A DNA stretch of 64,000 nt from the NCBI RefSeq assembly GCF_028769735.1, contig NC_088173.1, forward strand, positions 20,090,038 to 20,154,037. Reading direction: 5' to 3'. The stretch comes from Zonotrichia leucophrys gambelii. Lineage: Eukaryota > Chordata > Aves > Passeriformes > Passerellidae. Positions 1 to 13,845 of the stretch are shown here, piece after piece; the stretch's first letter is position 1, and each line of letters begins with the position of its first letter. The notes under the pieces are model-generated. The model was not told the DNA's origin and made no database searches. It saw only the letters and a list, made by a program, of their open reading frames with translations. The translations under genes were made by a program, and so were the position numbers.

Positions 1-3000
1 TACCTGTAAAATGGCAGCTTGAGGCTGAGGAAGTTGAAAGCTCTTATAATAGAAGTCCAAGGCTTTTAGGTGTCCTATATAGCACAGCCCTCTTTCTCTC
101 ATTAAAGTGCAGATATCCACCTGGATTCCTTTCACTAACATGTGTATCCTGTGTGTCCCATGAACGGAAGTTGTACCTAAATCACAACACCATTTTTAAG
201 ATGTGTGTGAACGGAGAGCTCTGTAAAGCATCAAATGTCTGAAGTGTTCTAAAAGGCTTTACAAACAGCAAGAACATACTTTAGGAAAATAATTTTTCCA
301 ATGGAAGATGACTTAAAAGGAAACATGAGGACTGGGACATTTGGATCGCCTTCAATGAAAATAAATATCTCCTAAGTCTAATCACCCTCAGAGTTAAGTT
401 AGAAAATAATAAAATACAAATAATAGAAGAATAGTGGTATGGTTATTTCAAGCTAATATTGAAATTTTTACTTACTATATAAATCCCCCATGATTTCCAG
501 TGTATAAATTATTGGAATTCCTCTCTAGTAGTTGTCTACCACTCTGCTGTTGAACATTCCATCCCTTCACTTTAATAGTTTTGGATATCCTCAGCCAAAA
601 TCAGCTGGGCTAGTCTTCAAAATTTAAATAAGTATTTTATACTAACCCAGATTCTTTTCCCTAAAATGTTTGAGGAAACGCTTATAAGCATTCCTTGATA
701 CATGTCAATATGAGACAGTCAGACAAGCAAAGAGGACCAAGATTCCATTTATTATATAAAATAAATGAATTTGCACAGCCTACCAGCCTCTAATGTCAAC
801 AGACTATCCTTAGTTCCATAACTGAGAATTTTCATTGTTTCATTGGGTTATTTTTTTGATTCATAAAATTTTGATAAGAGTGCAAAAAAATCCAGAACAC
901 TGATAGGAAATGGAATAATGGAATTCAAAGACAGTAAAAGGCAAAAGCAGAAAAAATAATACCTCACATTACTTCATCTCTTTCTTAGTTTCATTAGGTC
1001 TTTAAATACATGTAAATCTAGATACCTTGGAAAATAATACACGAAGCAGAAAGTAATTTCCCTCAAAACCAGAAAATTTTAGAAAATTGTTAAAACAATG
1101 TATTTGGTGACACAGTATCACTGAATACTTTGACATCCATTAATGACATTTCCTTCCTTAAGAAAAATAAAGAAACCAAATCATTAATTCTTAGTCCTGG
1201 CATTGCACAGGTATAGGAGGCAGAAGGATTAGGCAGAAAAATTTGTCTGTGAACATTAGAGACAGGCTGTTCCTTCTGTAAGTAGGTATATTCTTCTGCT
1301 GAAGTTACCAGGACAGAAATATTTGCATAGGAAATTTGTACTGTTTTCACCAGCTGTGAATGGTAAAATATATTCATGTACCACTCTAGCTGCAGCCAGG
1401 CATGTGGTGACTGTATGCTCTGAACCTGTATCACCATAATATGTTCATTTTCATAATCATAGAATTAATACAAATCTCTTATTTTCCATTTTACAATGTA
1501 TCAAATGTACTGAAATGTACTTTGGGTAGAGCCTAAGGCAGTTAACCCTCAGAGTCTATTTTAATCCAAATACTGTCTTACTCTCCCAATAAATTCAGCC
1601 AATGCCATCCTTAATAATCATCAGAGTGATTTCAGAGTCACGTTGAACAGGGAAGGATGAGACTGACAGTTGTCCAGAAGTACTTTCAAGGGCAGTATTT
1701 CCTAACCTTAGTCCAAAGTCTACTTGGCTTCCCTGAAAACATCCAAAGGCCACATGTGCCCTGTCATTAACGCCAACCAGAACAGCCATTATGACTTCCA
1801 CTAACTTAGTCAAATAATTAAGCTAAATTTGAAATAATGGTTTGCTATTGTTCCTTTTGATATTGTGAGAAAAAATGTGCACATTGGTGACTTTTTCGCC
1901 CACCTTGTGATACCAGATAACTCATCAGCAGTTCCCTGATCAAGGGCATATTTCTGTCTCTCACTTGACTACTCTTATCTGGTCTGCATTGGCTGCTGAC
2001 ATTCAGCAATAGCCACACCACGTTAACAGGAGCTGCAGCTCATCAGAACTGGATCTGCAGAACAGCAGAGATGGTGCTAATGACCACTCAGGCTACACAT
2101 CTTTGGGCTGTGGCTGGTGTCACAGATTGAATATTAATTTTAGTGCGCTCGGTTTGCCCTACAGGATTTCAAGCACATTTTCCCCAGAAGGGATCATATT
2201 TATGCAGCCAATCACTTTTCCCTGATGCAAAAACAAGCCATGGGTTGTGTGGCTGAAGAAGAGACTAGGTTTGAAAACACAATGCTAGTGTGAGCACTAC
2301 TGCTACAGCAGGTGAAATTGTTTCTTCATCATCATTACAAAGACAACTAATCTAGTAAAAGAGCAATCCAAGCCAGACCTGAAACTGTGCTGTGAAAAGC
2401 ACTGTCTTACCAGATGACCAACACAGGGAGGATGGGAAAGCCATAGGAAATACCAACTAAAACACCAATATCAATAAATCTAAATAAAAAGTTCCTCTCC
2501 TATTGTTTCTGTAAGGAAGAAGGTTCTCTTATTATTTTCAGCACAATGTATTTTCTGCTTTATTTCTTTTAGGGAGTACATACATATCTCTGCAAAGCAA
2601 AGGCTTTTGATGTAAATACATACCACCCAGTACCAAGTAACTCCTGGACAAGATGCTTCTTTTTAACTACCTGGATATTAGATTTTCAATAAGAAAAGCT
2701 GTCAGGACAAGATCCTTCACCATCTAAGTGTATTAACTAACCAAATAAAAAAGAACAGGATCTCTGTAAACAAGCTAACACACGTGGAACAAATTAATAT
2801 GTCTGAGAAAACAGCTTTGATGAAAAGGATTTTCAACAGAATTCTCTACTTTTAAAGTATCAGATCTAAGTAAACTACAGAGATTCATTCTCCTACTTAA
2901 AAACAGAGGATATTTTGCTCATGGGGACTTTGCCTTAATTTTTGACTAAGCCTTTCTAACTATTTTGGCATCATTGAAAGAGCCTTACAATGGGAAAAAG

Positions 3001-6000
3001 GTTTTTTCCTTCTCAGAGCACAGTGAGGACATATACATGTGTGATCATGATGGTTTTTTAATGAGAAATCCTTTTTATTATACAATAAGGCAGTGATACA
3101 AGGCAAGGACCTTGAGGAAGGACTCACTCAAATCCATACTTCAGTTAGCATCAATATTAAATAGGGCTTAATGTGCAGCTGTTTCTTTCAGCTTTAATTT
3201 AATTTTATTTTGGTTAGAACAGACACTCTACAGTTGTAACCCCAAAATGCCATCTTTAATTATTCTCTGTTCATATTTTTTCCATTGTGGATGCCCAATT
3301 TCAACTCAGCACCTTTGCAGTTTCAGAGAAGCCACGGCACACACCACCCCCCTCTCCTTTTTCCCCCTCTGTTTCACCCAGTCCCAGAATTCAGGGCAGC
3401 TTTGGAATGAGCCGATGTGCAAAACAGTAATTATCTCTCAGTCTGCATGAGGAATTAAGACATCAGTGGAAGAATGGAAATCTAGCATTAACTTAACTAT
3501 CAATTTGTGCCCATGCACAAGACCCAGCTGTAGCACATGAAGAATATGCTATGCATTAATATATCCATTAGTGTTTTAGCTGTGCTGATTGACAGCCAAG
3601 TCTTTTGTGAATTCAGTTAATGTTTGGTATGCACATATAAAAAATATTACTTTGACATTTCTATTAATTGATTTAATGTTAATTAAAACGTTGGTTTGTA
3701 AAAAGAAATGAAAGAAAGGCAAAAAAAGGCAGAAAAGGCAAAGTCTCCTTAATAAAGTCTTTCGTGTGTCATTTGAAGTGACATATGTGTGGGGTTGGGT
3801 GGTGGAAGGTTTTTTTAACATTTTCTAATTACTCTATTCTTTCCTGAGTGACTGTATGTTTCAATTTCCTTCAAAGAATCAAAGCCTTTATTTTACTGCT
3901 CTCAATTTTTTCTGGCTCATGGTACCTGTTGACAATTACCTTGCTTGAGACATCAGCCCCAAGATCCCTTCTAACAAGAGACTAAGTGATGCCACAGATA
4001 GCAGGAGGAACACTTACTGCCATGAATACTGAAATTGGTTAGTGACTGATATGAATAATATTTCAATATTCTAGTAGAAGAAAGGTGTAAATAAGTGAGT
4101 TGCATTTCAACAGCCTCCAACGTTACACAAAAACACATATGCAATTATTATATTGTCTGAGCAGTTTCTGGGATGGTGCACTCAGAGACCTGGTGATAAA
4201 CCACAATGAAGGATTATAATCAGACATATGAATCAGTCTTATTCAAGAGTTTCTTTTCTCCTACAAAAGAAAATCCAGCAAGATATTTTCATGCTAAATA
4301 CAGATTGCTCTAGGTTCCTAAGCAATTAAAATTATAGAACAAAGGGAGTTTTCTAATGAGAAGAGAAGAAAACCTTAGTCCTATCCTCAAAAGTGTATCT
4401 ACTTAATGCCAGTGGGACAAGGCATTAAAATATCCCAGATATTTTACCATTGAGCAGGTGGACAAAATGTCACAGCAGTGTGACAGCATAGACCTTCTCC
4501 ATAGTTATAGGTATCAACTAAAATCACTTGAAAATACATAAACTGTTCAGCCAAGACACATTTGACTGTACATCCTTTAGCCACCAATTCTAATTTGTTT
4601 GCTAATGAGTACAGGTTGGTAATGTTTGGGGTTTTTTGTGGAAAAAAATAAGTCAAGGGAAATTAATGTAGCACACGCCTTGCACTGGTACTCAAGAGAA
4701 GAAGATGGAGTTTCAACACATTAGTTTGACAGTCACAAATAACTTTGGGTTTTCTGGTTTGTCTATCGTCCGATATGTCTGTATGGTACTTTTCTGGAAA
4801 CTTTAAATTCTTATGCATCTTCTTGAAATTAGAGTTTATACTTATAAAAATGTTTAGGAGTTTTTCATTGTTTTCTTTTTTCTTCTTCTTTTTTTTTTAT
4901 TTTATTTTTTGGTACTTCTGTGGCTTATTATCCTATTGCTGACTTCTTCATTTATAAAACTGCAGATTTTGCAGTTTGCTTGCTCTAACTCATGTGTTAG
5001 CATCTAAAAATGATTTGGTATTACAAGAGTTTTGTTTGGATTGTTTCCTTTGTTTTAATTTATGAAATAAGACCTGCTGATACAGCACTATGTTATTTTA
5101 GTATTAATGCATATATTGACCTTTTAGTTGATATTTTATGAGCCTCATAAGGAAAAAAGAAATAAAATAAAAAAATATCTATTTAGCTACCACACAGACA
5201 CAAGGAATCATTAACACATAGCTAGGACTTTACATATAATAAATTAGAAAAATAAAATACAGCATCACTGTTGTTATGTAATTGCTAACAAGTTTTTCTT
5301 TAAGAGGTTGGGGTTTATACTATAATGAAATAGGCCATAATAATGAAAATAGAAGTGCTTACCCTGCAGCAGTCAAAGAAAGAAGCAATATGGGGAAGAC
5401 ACCATATGCATTTTCAGGTATTTCCTTAACAATAATATCTAGAAGAAACAGAATTATATATAAGGTACAATACACATTTTTCAGAAAGCCTGCACTCAGC
5501 AGGTCTGATTCCAAGTAAATCCTGTATCTGCAGCTGAAGACATGTGGCTTCCTACCAGGAAAATTCTTAATCATGTATATGACATATCCTAAATACAATA
5601 ACAGTTCAGGACCATTTCCTGAGAAGACTGAAAAGAGCTCATGCATCAATAAATGCATGACTTTGGTGCTCTAGTGTAATTAAGAGGGACTGTTAAGCCT
5701 AGGTCAGGACCTCTAAAAACTTTGTGGCTGTTCCAGTAGGCAGCAGAGACTGTGTTTTGTTAGATAGGAAACCTAAAAACAGAGGAGGCATGGTTCATCT
5801 CCTACAGACAGAAAACCTCCCTATCAATTGTCACTTGAAGTAGTAACATTTCAATCTTTACTACACAACAACTTCTTCAAACTCTTAATCTGCAGAAAAT
5901 TAATGCCTGAGAACACTGTGAGTTTTTATGTATGCATATAAAACACAAGATGCTGTAGTGATGAGGAACATATAAATGACTGGGTGTATAAATTTGCTAT

Positions 6001-9000
6001 GTGTCCTGCATGTCCTAATAGTAAGCAATACTCATATTTTTCCAGACACAGCAAGCTGTTTTGCTCATCACTACATGGCTGATGAACAACTTCCAGCTAG
6101 ATTTTGATCAGGCTATATCTAACTGATTAAATCCAGATAGTTTCAGTCTAAATTAACTGAAACTAAATCAAATGTACCACCCAAGATGACTAATATCAGC
6201 TAAGAATTGGTTAACACCCAAGGCCTTGGAAAAGGCCTTGAAGGGCACAGTGAGAAGGAAAAAAGCCCTTCAACCTAATTTCTAGTTCATGGGCTGCCAG
6301 GGATTTAGGGAGATGTCCTCTTCTTAAGAGGATCTTTACTATTTCCATTACTTCCTCTCTTTCACAGTGTCTTGTTTTCCCTGGTCACCCCAAGGTTAAT
6401 ACTAAAGTGTTATAAACAGCACGAAGCAAGAACTGAAATCAACGGCACAGCAGAAATGTCAAGGCAGTTGTTTCCTCTAACTGAGAACATGAAAGCTTCC
6501 TGCTCAAAGGGAAAGGCCTTATTTCAGTGGGAGGGTCACAACTAGTGAGCATACCAGACAGCACAGTGGTGGCATATGGAGCATTTTAGTTCTGGGTCAT
6601 TGGGCTCAAATCTGACCTAGCTTTTAGTAGCCAGTAGTAATTACCATCTGTTGACTATTAGTGGCTATATGAATTAGTCCTCTGTCTAAATCCTAGAAAA
6701 ATTATTCCCTTTCACAGAGAGACAGTATTCGAGATTTGTTTGGCATGCCTCCACCTTTTTGTCTCCTGGCAGGATGGACATTTCTCAAGAAATCACCCTC
6801 TTTTCCACAGAATTGGACCCTACAGGAACTTTTTGGAGTTATTAAGAAGAATGTGTGCACTGGAGCTCATTGTGTGGTCCCTGCAGTGCTAACAAAGAGA
6901 AATGCTCATGCTCCAGGGCTGCCAGTCTGGCCACCTTTTATAAAGTCAGAATTGTTAAAGCTGAGGAGGAGAATGAAAACCATCTCATCTAATCCGCACT
7001 TCATGTGCAATACAGCAAACAAGAATCAAATGAGATCTACACTCTTGAATACTGTTCTGAGCTATAGCACTCCTGAGCTGTATTCTTTTACTCCACTTAT
7101 CCAACATATTATACTTTTCTAGGTAAGTTGATAAACAAAATAATGTTACCATTGACAACCTGCACCTTCTTTTGAATCTGAATTTCTTTAACTGCAGATT
7201 TCAACCAGGTAATTTGCTATTGAGAACCAAATATCACCAGAGATCTCTTCATAAGTAGGTAGTACATGCCACAATCAACTCCACTGAGTTTATAGCTTCT
7301 AAACACAAGTATCCTTCAAAGCTCAAAGCCTTCCTGTGTGCTTTGGAAAGAATTCTAACAACACAAAGAAAAAATTCAACTTTTTTTCTGAAGACCGCTG
7401 GGATTCATATTCTTATAATCAGAGAAAAAAAGTCTTCTGGTTACTTTATGCTTCCTGCCTTTCTTTTTAGGGCTCTTATGTCAGTATCTTAGCATGAGTG
7501 AATTAGAAATTATTTCACATCTTTAAAGCCTTTATTTTATTGTAACTCTTGTTGCAAGGTATGAAACAGTCTTAATTCATATATATCTTAATTTTCATTT
7601 ACCCTCCTTAGTATTCATCAAATGAGGTCCCTGTATGAAGAAATTCAAATGTATAGACTCTCCATTACTTTTCACCCTTTCTCTGTTACATGAATCCTGG
7701 TATTACGGGTTTTCCAAAGAAAAAGTGGCTTTTCAGTGGCAATAGACATCTGGATGATTAGTGCTAGTCCCTTCTTTTCCTCCTTGTCCTCCTAGAAAAA
7801 AAAAAAAAACCTCTGCTTATTTTAAAATACTAACTTCAAAATGACAGGGAAAAAAAAATCTTTTTGTGAAAGTTTTCTCCTTCCCCTCTTTATCTCTACA
7901 ACTGGCAGCTAAACCACAGCAAAAATTTCTACCTGATTGCTTTCTTTCCATTCTACATAGTTATGAGCTATCTACAGGGTATATTTCAGAGTCTCTTTTT
8001 AAACTCTACTACTGAACTCCAGAAACAGCTAACAGCCCAAACTTTTTCAATGTGGCCCAAAAGCAGACTTTGCCGCTGTAGCAGCTATCAACAGATGCTA
8101 TGGCTTGTGGAAGGAGGCCCTGTTGGGAAAAGGTCTCCTTCAGCACCAGGGGAGTGAAGGGAAGTCCTGGAAACTCAAGTGACCAGAACTGTCAGCCCTC
8201 TAGAGCAAAGATTAACAATTACCAGTTCCAGGTCCTGCTGGTTCCCCCAGCCCATGCTACAGATGCATGCAGGAACAAGGAATATTTCTGTGTCTGTTCT
8301 GGGACCACCATATCATTAAAGGCAGAGCAACTTGTGCTGGCCTGTCTTCTCCTTCAGGTCTTTCTATCCCTTACAGACCCTTCCCTCAGCAAGTGTCTGG
8401 GCATCTCCTACCAAGTGCATCACTCAAAAGACAGGTCCATCCACTGTACATTCTCTTCAGTCTCTCCCTCCAATTCCACATCATGAAAGGGCATAACTGT
8501 AGTTTGGCATAAAAAACTTCTTTCTTCATTCCTAGATTAAGCACTATTTTCCCACAGTCTTCTAGTTCCCCAAGCAGTTGAGAGTCTTAATAGCATCACA
8601 GGAATTTTCCTCATCTTTATGTCCCTGCTGAAGCCATTGATGATCTCTTAATCAAGGTAATTTGTGCCATGGCTTTCAGTCATCAACATGATTTTTACCA
8701 TGCTATTTAGACTCCTATCAGCCCCCTGTGTGATCTATGTTTTCATTGCTTCAACAAAACACTATGCACACTTTCTGTCCTTTTGCCCTCTATGGAATGT
8801 CTTGTCTGCTGTTCTTAATGTCAGAAATGTTGAATTCATATTTTTTTTTAAAAAAAGTAGAAACATTCTATGGCCTATGAATGTTGATGCTGAGTGTTCC
8901 TGAAAAATGCTGATGTGCTCTTCTAAGTGATACCTTTTAACCATCAAATATCTACACACATATTAAATTAGCTCTGTGCTTGCTTTCATGTCAGTTTGGA

Positions 9001-11119
9001 GACAAGGTTGCTTTGAAGTGTTTTAAAAGACATGCTTTTATGTGTTGCAGTATTAAAAATGCAATGCTTTACCTTTAAAGGATGAGGAGCTTTGTGAAAA
9101 CTGTCTGGGGGCTTTGGGGGTATTTGTGTTTATGGAAATTGTTCCTGTCAATGTGTAATGCCAGCTAAGTATTTTCTCCAGTGACTTTCACAACCAGAAT
9201 CAATCAGGTAGCAGCATGAATACACAGCAGTACACACTCAGACATAAATTGATTTACGGGGTCATTACTTTTCTCACTAACTTAAGGGAGCAGCTCCTGT
9301 TAGTGACACCAGGAGATGCTTGACATTCAACTGCTCATAAAATAATAAGACAAAGAAACAAGACTGAATCTTGCAAACTGATGCTAGCAGCAAGTGGAAA
9401 ATTACATTTAAAGCTACACTAATATAACAATTCAAGATTCTGGGGTGACCCTGATAAAAGAGCACAACTAATCTCTCTGGAGCATGTATTGTAGAATTAA
9501 GCTTTCAATGGTCTACAATTACCATGACATTACTTCACATTTATGTGGACCTGAAAAAAAAATCTTTAGAAATAAAAAAGCAATTCCTTAGGGCAAACAT
9601 TCTAACTATGCATCACTTATATAAAATAGCAAATTCCATTCAAATTTACATATATATATGCATTTAGATCTCTAGATATATAATATAATACCAAGACATT
9701 GTTTAATTTGTGTCTTAGGTTTTGATATCATTCAGGACAGAATTCCTTCTGACAGACAGAAATAGAAATATCAATGCTATGTCAACTCTGCATTCTTAGA
9801 CTTTTTTAAAGCCAAAATGTTTAAGTGATATTTTTCTGTTCAACGATGCTCATGCCACTTAATACTTGTCATCACCACTCTCAGACTACTAAGTTTTGCA
9901 TGTTCTACCACCAAACCTATGTTCTGTATTTCAGCTTGAAAGGGGAGCCTGTCTCCTGAACATCAAAGGCTGACACTTCAGAGCTTTTCTGTTACTGCCT
10001 GTGCTCTGCCTGACACAGTTGAATAGACATTGCACTGAGAGCTCACCTGAATCAGCTTTAACACTCCAGCTCTGCAAGAGTGATGTTTCTTTCTTCTGCT
10101 AGCCCAAACCCAGTACATCTCCCCCAGTTGTGACTTTGCTTTTAGCTTAGAAACTCCGTTTAGAACTCGCCACTGCTCTCAGATAGATGCAATGGAAATT
10201 GTAGGGCCACATCGATGGGGCACCTTCCCTCTGGCTGCTTTGACTTGGTGCGTAGTGATGTCTCATGATAGACAGGTAACAAGCATAATGCAGTCTGAAT
10301 GCTCAGCTCCCATTCCTGGCTGTGCAGAAATATTTAAAATTTTTTTTAAGGAAATTAATGCATTCCTTCTTCAGGAATGAGTTGTTTCAGGATAGAATGA
10401 CTTTTCTGAACAAGCTGTATTTATGGTACAAACAACAAAGCACTAATAAGATAAGGGAATCTTTGTCTGGCATCTTTCTCACCAGTGACACAGCACAAGT
10501 ATGCTGGGAAAATCAGCAAGATACTATAGTCAGCCCAATATTTACCTTCTTTAGTTTTCTGGATAAGTCCAGGGATTTGATAAAACCCATTTTAAGTTTT
10601 TGCAAAACAGAAATATACTTACGTTTAAATTTTCAATACACTTATGTTTAAATTTTCCTCTGAAACTTGGAAGCACCACCACTATATATAGTTCAATTTT
10701 GTCTCAACAGAGAAGATTACTTCACTGAAGAAGTTGAAGGCTTCACGTATTTACAGGTTTCTTTCATAGCTACTTTCATGTCAGGACCTTTTCCTTTGCT
10801 GCTCTCCATTTTCACCTCCTGCCTTATCCTACCTCTATTTTTTCTATGTGTTTAGATAGTATCTTTACAAGTTGTGTTTTCAAGAATTCTCCTTTAGCTC
10901 AGTCACGTTTACTGAAAGATTTTTTAATCATTCTGTGGCCATTAAAATTGCTAAAATTTATCTGTGTTAGAGGCTGCATGAGTTTGTCCTCTGTATTAGA
11001 ATAGCACTGTGGTGGAAAGGCTAATGCAAAAGCATAGAAAACCAGAGTCTGAATTCCATTTTTCTGGCAGTAGAGCAGCCACTGGGGACTTTCAGAGAGC
11101 ATACCTCAGTCTGTTTGGA
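1..11119. other. Intergenic DNA, no supported gene
   Basis: AT-rich sequence with only short open frames in all six frames, none showing a recognisable domain, splice-bounded exon or family match. No RNA gene, CRISPR array or clear transposable element was recognised. It lies downstream of TLL1, where related genomes have a gene desert. Confidence 0.7.
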
Positions 11120-11640
11120 AGAATGGCTGGCAGGATTCCTTAAGAGGCAGTCCTGAGGGCAGAGGAATTCAGGAAGGCTGGATATTCCTCAAGAAAATCT
11201 TTAAGGCACAGGGGAAGGGTGTCCCCATGAAAAGGGTGTCCCCCACCTGAAAGATGAGCTGGCAGACAAGAAGACTGGACTGGCTGGATTTCAGGGAAAA
11301 AAAGAGAGTTTATGTCCTTTGGAAGAAGGGGTAGGCAACTTGGAACATCAAGGATGTTTGTGAGGTTATGCAGGTTAAAAAATTAAAAGGGCCAAAGATC
11401 AGCTAGAAATTTATCTGGCTACTGCTGTGAAAAACAACAAAAAATGTTTCCATGAATATATTAGTAACTAAAAGGAGGGCTAAGGAGAATCTCCATCCTT
11501 TACTGGATGCCAAGGGAACATAGTGACAGAAGAGGAGAAAAAGTCTATATTGTGAAACCTTCTTTGCTTCAGTCTTTAATAGCAAAACCAGTTGTTCTTT
11601 GGGTACCCAGCCCCCTAAGATGGAAGACAGGGTCTCAAAG
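11120..11640 (+). mobile_element. CR1 LINE fragment, internal part of ORF2
   Basis: The plus strand matches, from memory, the CR1 ORF2 segment between the endonuclease and reverse transcriptase domains. Recognisable pieces are the ...caggaaggctggatattcc... stretch, the run from 11310 through aaggggtaggcaact, the ...aaggagggctaaggagaat... block near 11475, and the ggtacccagccccctaaga block near 11602. Stops and a short duplication (gggtgtcccc at 11217-11226 and 11234-11243) break the frame, so it is a dead copy. Both ends of the element are missing. The 3' end is absent, which is unusual for CR1 copies and suggests later deletion. Confidence 0.8.
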
Positions 11641-13639
11641 TCTATGTGTCACAATTAATAGAGAATGGCAGAATAAAGCAACATAATTATTTTGTTACTT
11701 CTCACTTATATTATCTCTATGAATAAAATCCTTTGTCAAGAACCAACTCACTAATGTGTTGGAGTCTGTACAAACACAACTTAAACAGTCTCTGGCAAAG
11801 ATTCCACAACCAGATAGACAATAGATAATAACAGGTGGATACTGTGAAAAATAATGGACATTTCAAAGAAACAGAACTTCCTGTTTCCTGGTTAGACAAA
11901 GAAATGATTCCTGGATTAGATAGAAATGGAATTCTATGGACCAGGATTAACAATCATCCTCCTATATCAGGATGTTTTGTTCTAGGTTTTCTGTGAGTAG
12001 AGTGGAATTTTAAGGGTTATAATGAAGCAGCTTTGTGGCTGTTTATGACACATCTCCAGGAGACATATCATAGGTCAAGGTTTAAGGGTAGCTTTTAAAA
12101 AATTTACACGTGGAGAGTAAATGTTGTGGCTACGATATGGTTGACACTGATGAAAGAGAAAGCTCTTGTTTTCACTGAATGCTTCTGCTGCAAGGAAAAC
12201 ATAATTTTCTTTGTGACTCTATTTTATGTCATAAGGTAGAAAGTTTCTGCATTAGAAAATCTATGTCATTGCTATTTCCACAAATAAACAAGAGAATTTC
12301 TTAACTCAGTGAAATGTACTTGCTACATGATTGCGTTCAAAATTAAATATATTACATGTTACCAATTCATAAAGAGAACATGCCCATCTTCAATGTGGGT
12401 AATTTTCAGAGAGCAGAGTCTTTTTCCAGTTTAAAGAATACAGCCCAGGACTTTGTTGTTCTCAAATTCTTAGTTCCCTGCTTTTGATACCTATTAAGGA
12501 AAATGCTGTGTCTCTCCTCTGAGACGCCTCCTTCCTTCTGCACCATGCACAAGCTTAAAAAAGAGTTAAGCAGTGTAATAGGCAAAAGGTACACAGTTCC
12601 ACTTTTGAGCCCCCGCCTCCTCCCCCTAACTGAATTGTACTTAGACAATATTACCATTATCAATTAGCACTTTGACAATTAGCCAAGCACAAGGCCTACA
12701 CCTCCTGCAGCAGGTGATTCAGAACTTTCAATTACATCTTCCTATTTCCCACTGCTTAGCTCTGAATTATTAAAACACTTAGGGAGCTCTAAAGGCAGGT
12801 GGTTAGAATTTAAAATATGAATTAGATACAGTAAAAAAACAGAGCAAAAACTTAGGCAAGCAGTAAAAGACCCTTATATATACAGCTGTACATCCTGTGA
12901 GACAATATTAAGGGAGAAGTAGCCTTCAAGTTAGGATACCCTGGATCTTGTTTATGTATTTGCCACACAGAGGCTCACACTTCCAGAGCTTTCAGGTAGT
13001 TCATGAATTCCTGCCTGATTAGGTGTTGGTATGTATTCAAAGTAGGTACTGATTTTTCTAATTTAGCACACAGCTGTTTCTGTGAGGCCTCACAAGCCTA
13101 TTTCCTGCTATCATGGTAGAGACAGCTTCAATCCCTGAGCCTTCAAGTCCTTGTGAGCTAGCAAGATTTTTGCTGTTTTAACTGCAGAACATAAATGATT
13201 ACTTGGGATAGCAGACCACTGAGCTGCGGCTTTTAGATTTTAGCCAATTTGTGCTCAATACAGGGAATTCACACAGCTTTTCTTCTTACAGATAAGAGAC
13301 TGCAGGGGATCCACAGGAAAACGACATAGAAATGGCCAATCTTACCAGGACAGAGCTGAATTAATTCCTTTTCTCGTGGGATCTCTCGTGACACTGCTGG
13401 AAACCATCGCACTGCACCTAAGGAAGGCAGAGCTGCTGGATGGATAAGCACCAAGATGAAGAAAACATCCCTGGAACTTGTGTCACAGTGTGCTTGTTAC
13501 ACTGTCATTCAAAAGCAGTTCCTGAAGGCAAAAAGCACGTGTAAGAAAGGACTGTTGCTGTTTGGCAAAAACCCCCTGCGCTGCTACAGCCTGGGAGTGG
13601 GGCGGCCTGAGAGCGCTCAGCAGAACGGGGCCCGTGGTG
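11641..13639. other. Intergenic DNA between two CR1 fragments
   Basis: About 2 kb with no gene. I looked for the missing CR1 reverse transcriptase segment that would link the fragments on either side and did not see it. Confidence 0.6.
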
Positions 13640-13705
13640 CCGGGCAGCAGCCAGCTGGATGTGAGCAGGCAGCGTGCCCAGGTGGGCTGGGAGGCCAGGG
13701 GCATC
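13640..13705 (+). mobile_element. Short CR1-like ORF2 fragment, plus orientation
   Basis: The plus strand encodes SSQLDVSRQRAQVGWEARGI, which resembles the CR1 ORF2 segment that normally reads (S)RLNMSQQCAQVAKKANGI. In intact CR1 this directly follows the segment found in the neighbouring minus-strand fragment, so the piece appears inverted. The match is short and partial; G+C content is high here and chance similarity cannot be ruled out. Confidence 0.45.
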
Positions 13706-13715
13706 TGCTGCTGCC

Positions 13716-13845
13716 CACCTGCACCCCCAGGTCCTTTTCTGCTGGGCAGCTTTCCAGCCTCTCTTTTCCAAGCCTGTAGTGCTGCTTGGCTTTTTTGTGA
13801 CCCAAGAGCAGGACCTGGCACTGACGTTGCTGAACCTCATACGAA
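13716..13845 (-). mobile_element. CR1 LINE ORF2 fragment, minus orientation
   Basis: The minus strand encodes GHKKAKQHYRLGKERLESC followed by PAEKDLGVQV, a very characteristic stretch of avian CR1 ORF2 downstream of the reverse transcriptase core. Further upstream on the minus strand the match continues in a shifted frame (CQVLLLG), so there is a frameshift near 13825. The match stops abruptly at about 13716. This is a decayed copy with no coding capacity. Confidence 0.75.

Noticed and set aside
6736..7122. A 128-codon plus-strand frame starting MFGMPPPFC
   Set aside because: Length is within chance for 64 kb of DNA and nothing in the protein is recognisable.
11120..13705. One single plus-strand CR1 spanning 11.1 to 13.7 kb
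   Set aside because: The spacing is roughly possible for a full element, but I could not see any reverse transcriptase segment between the fragments.
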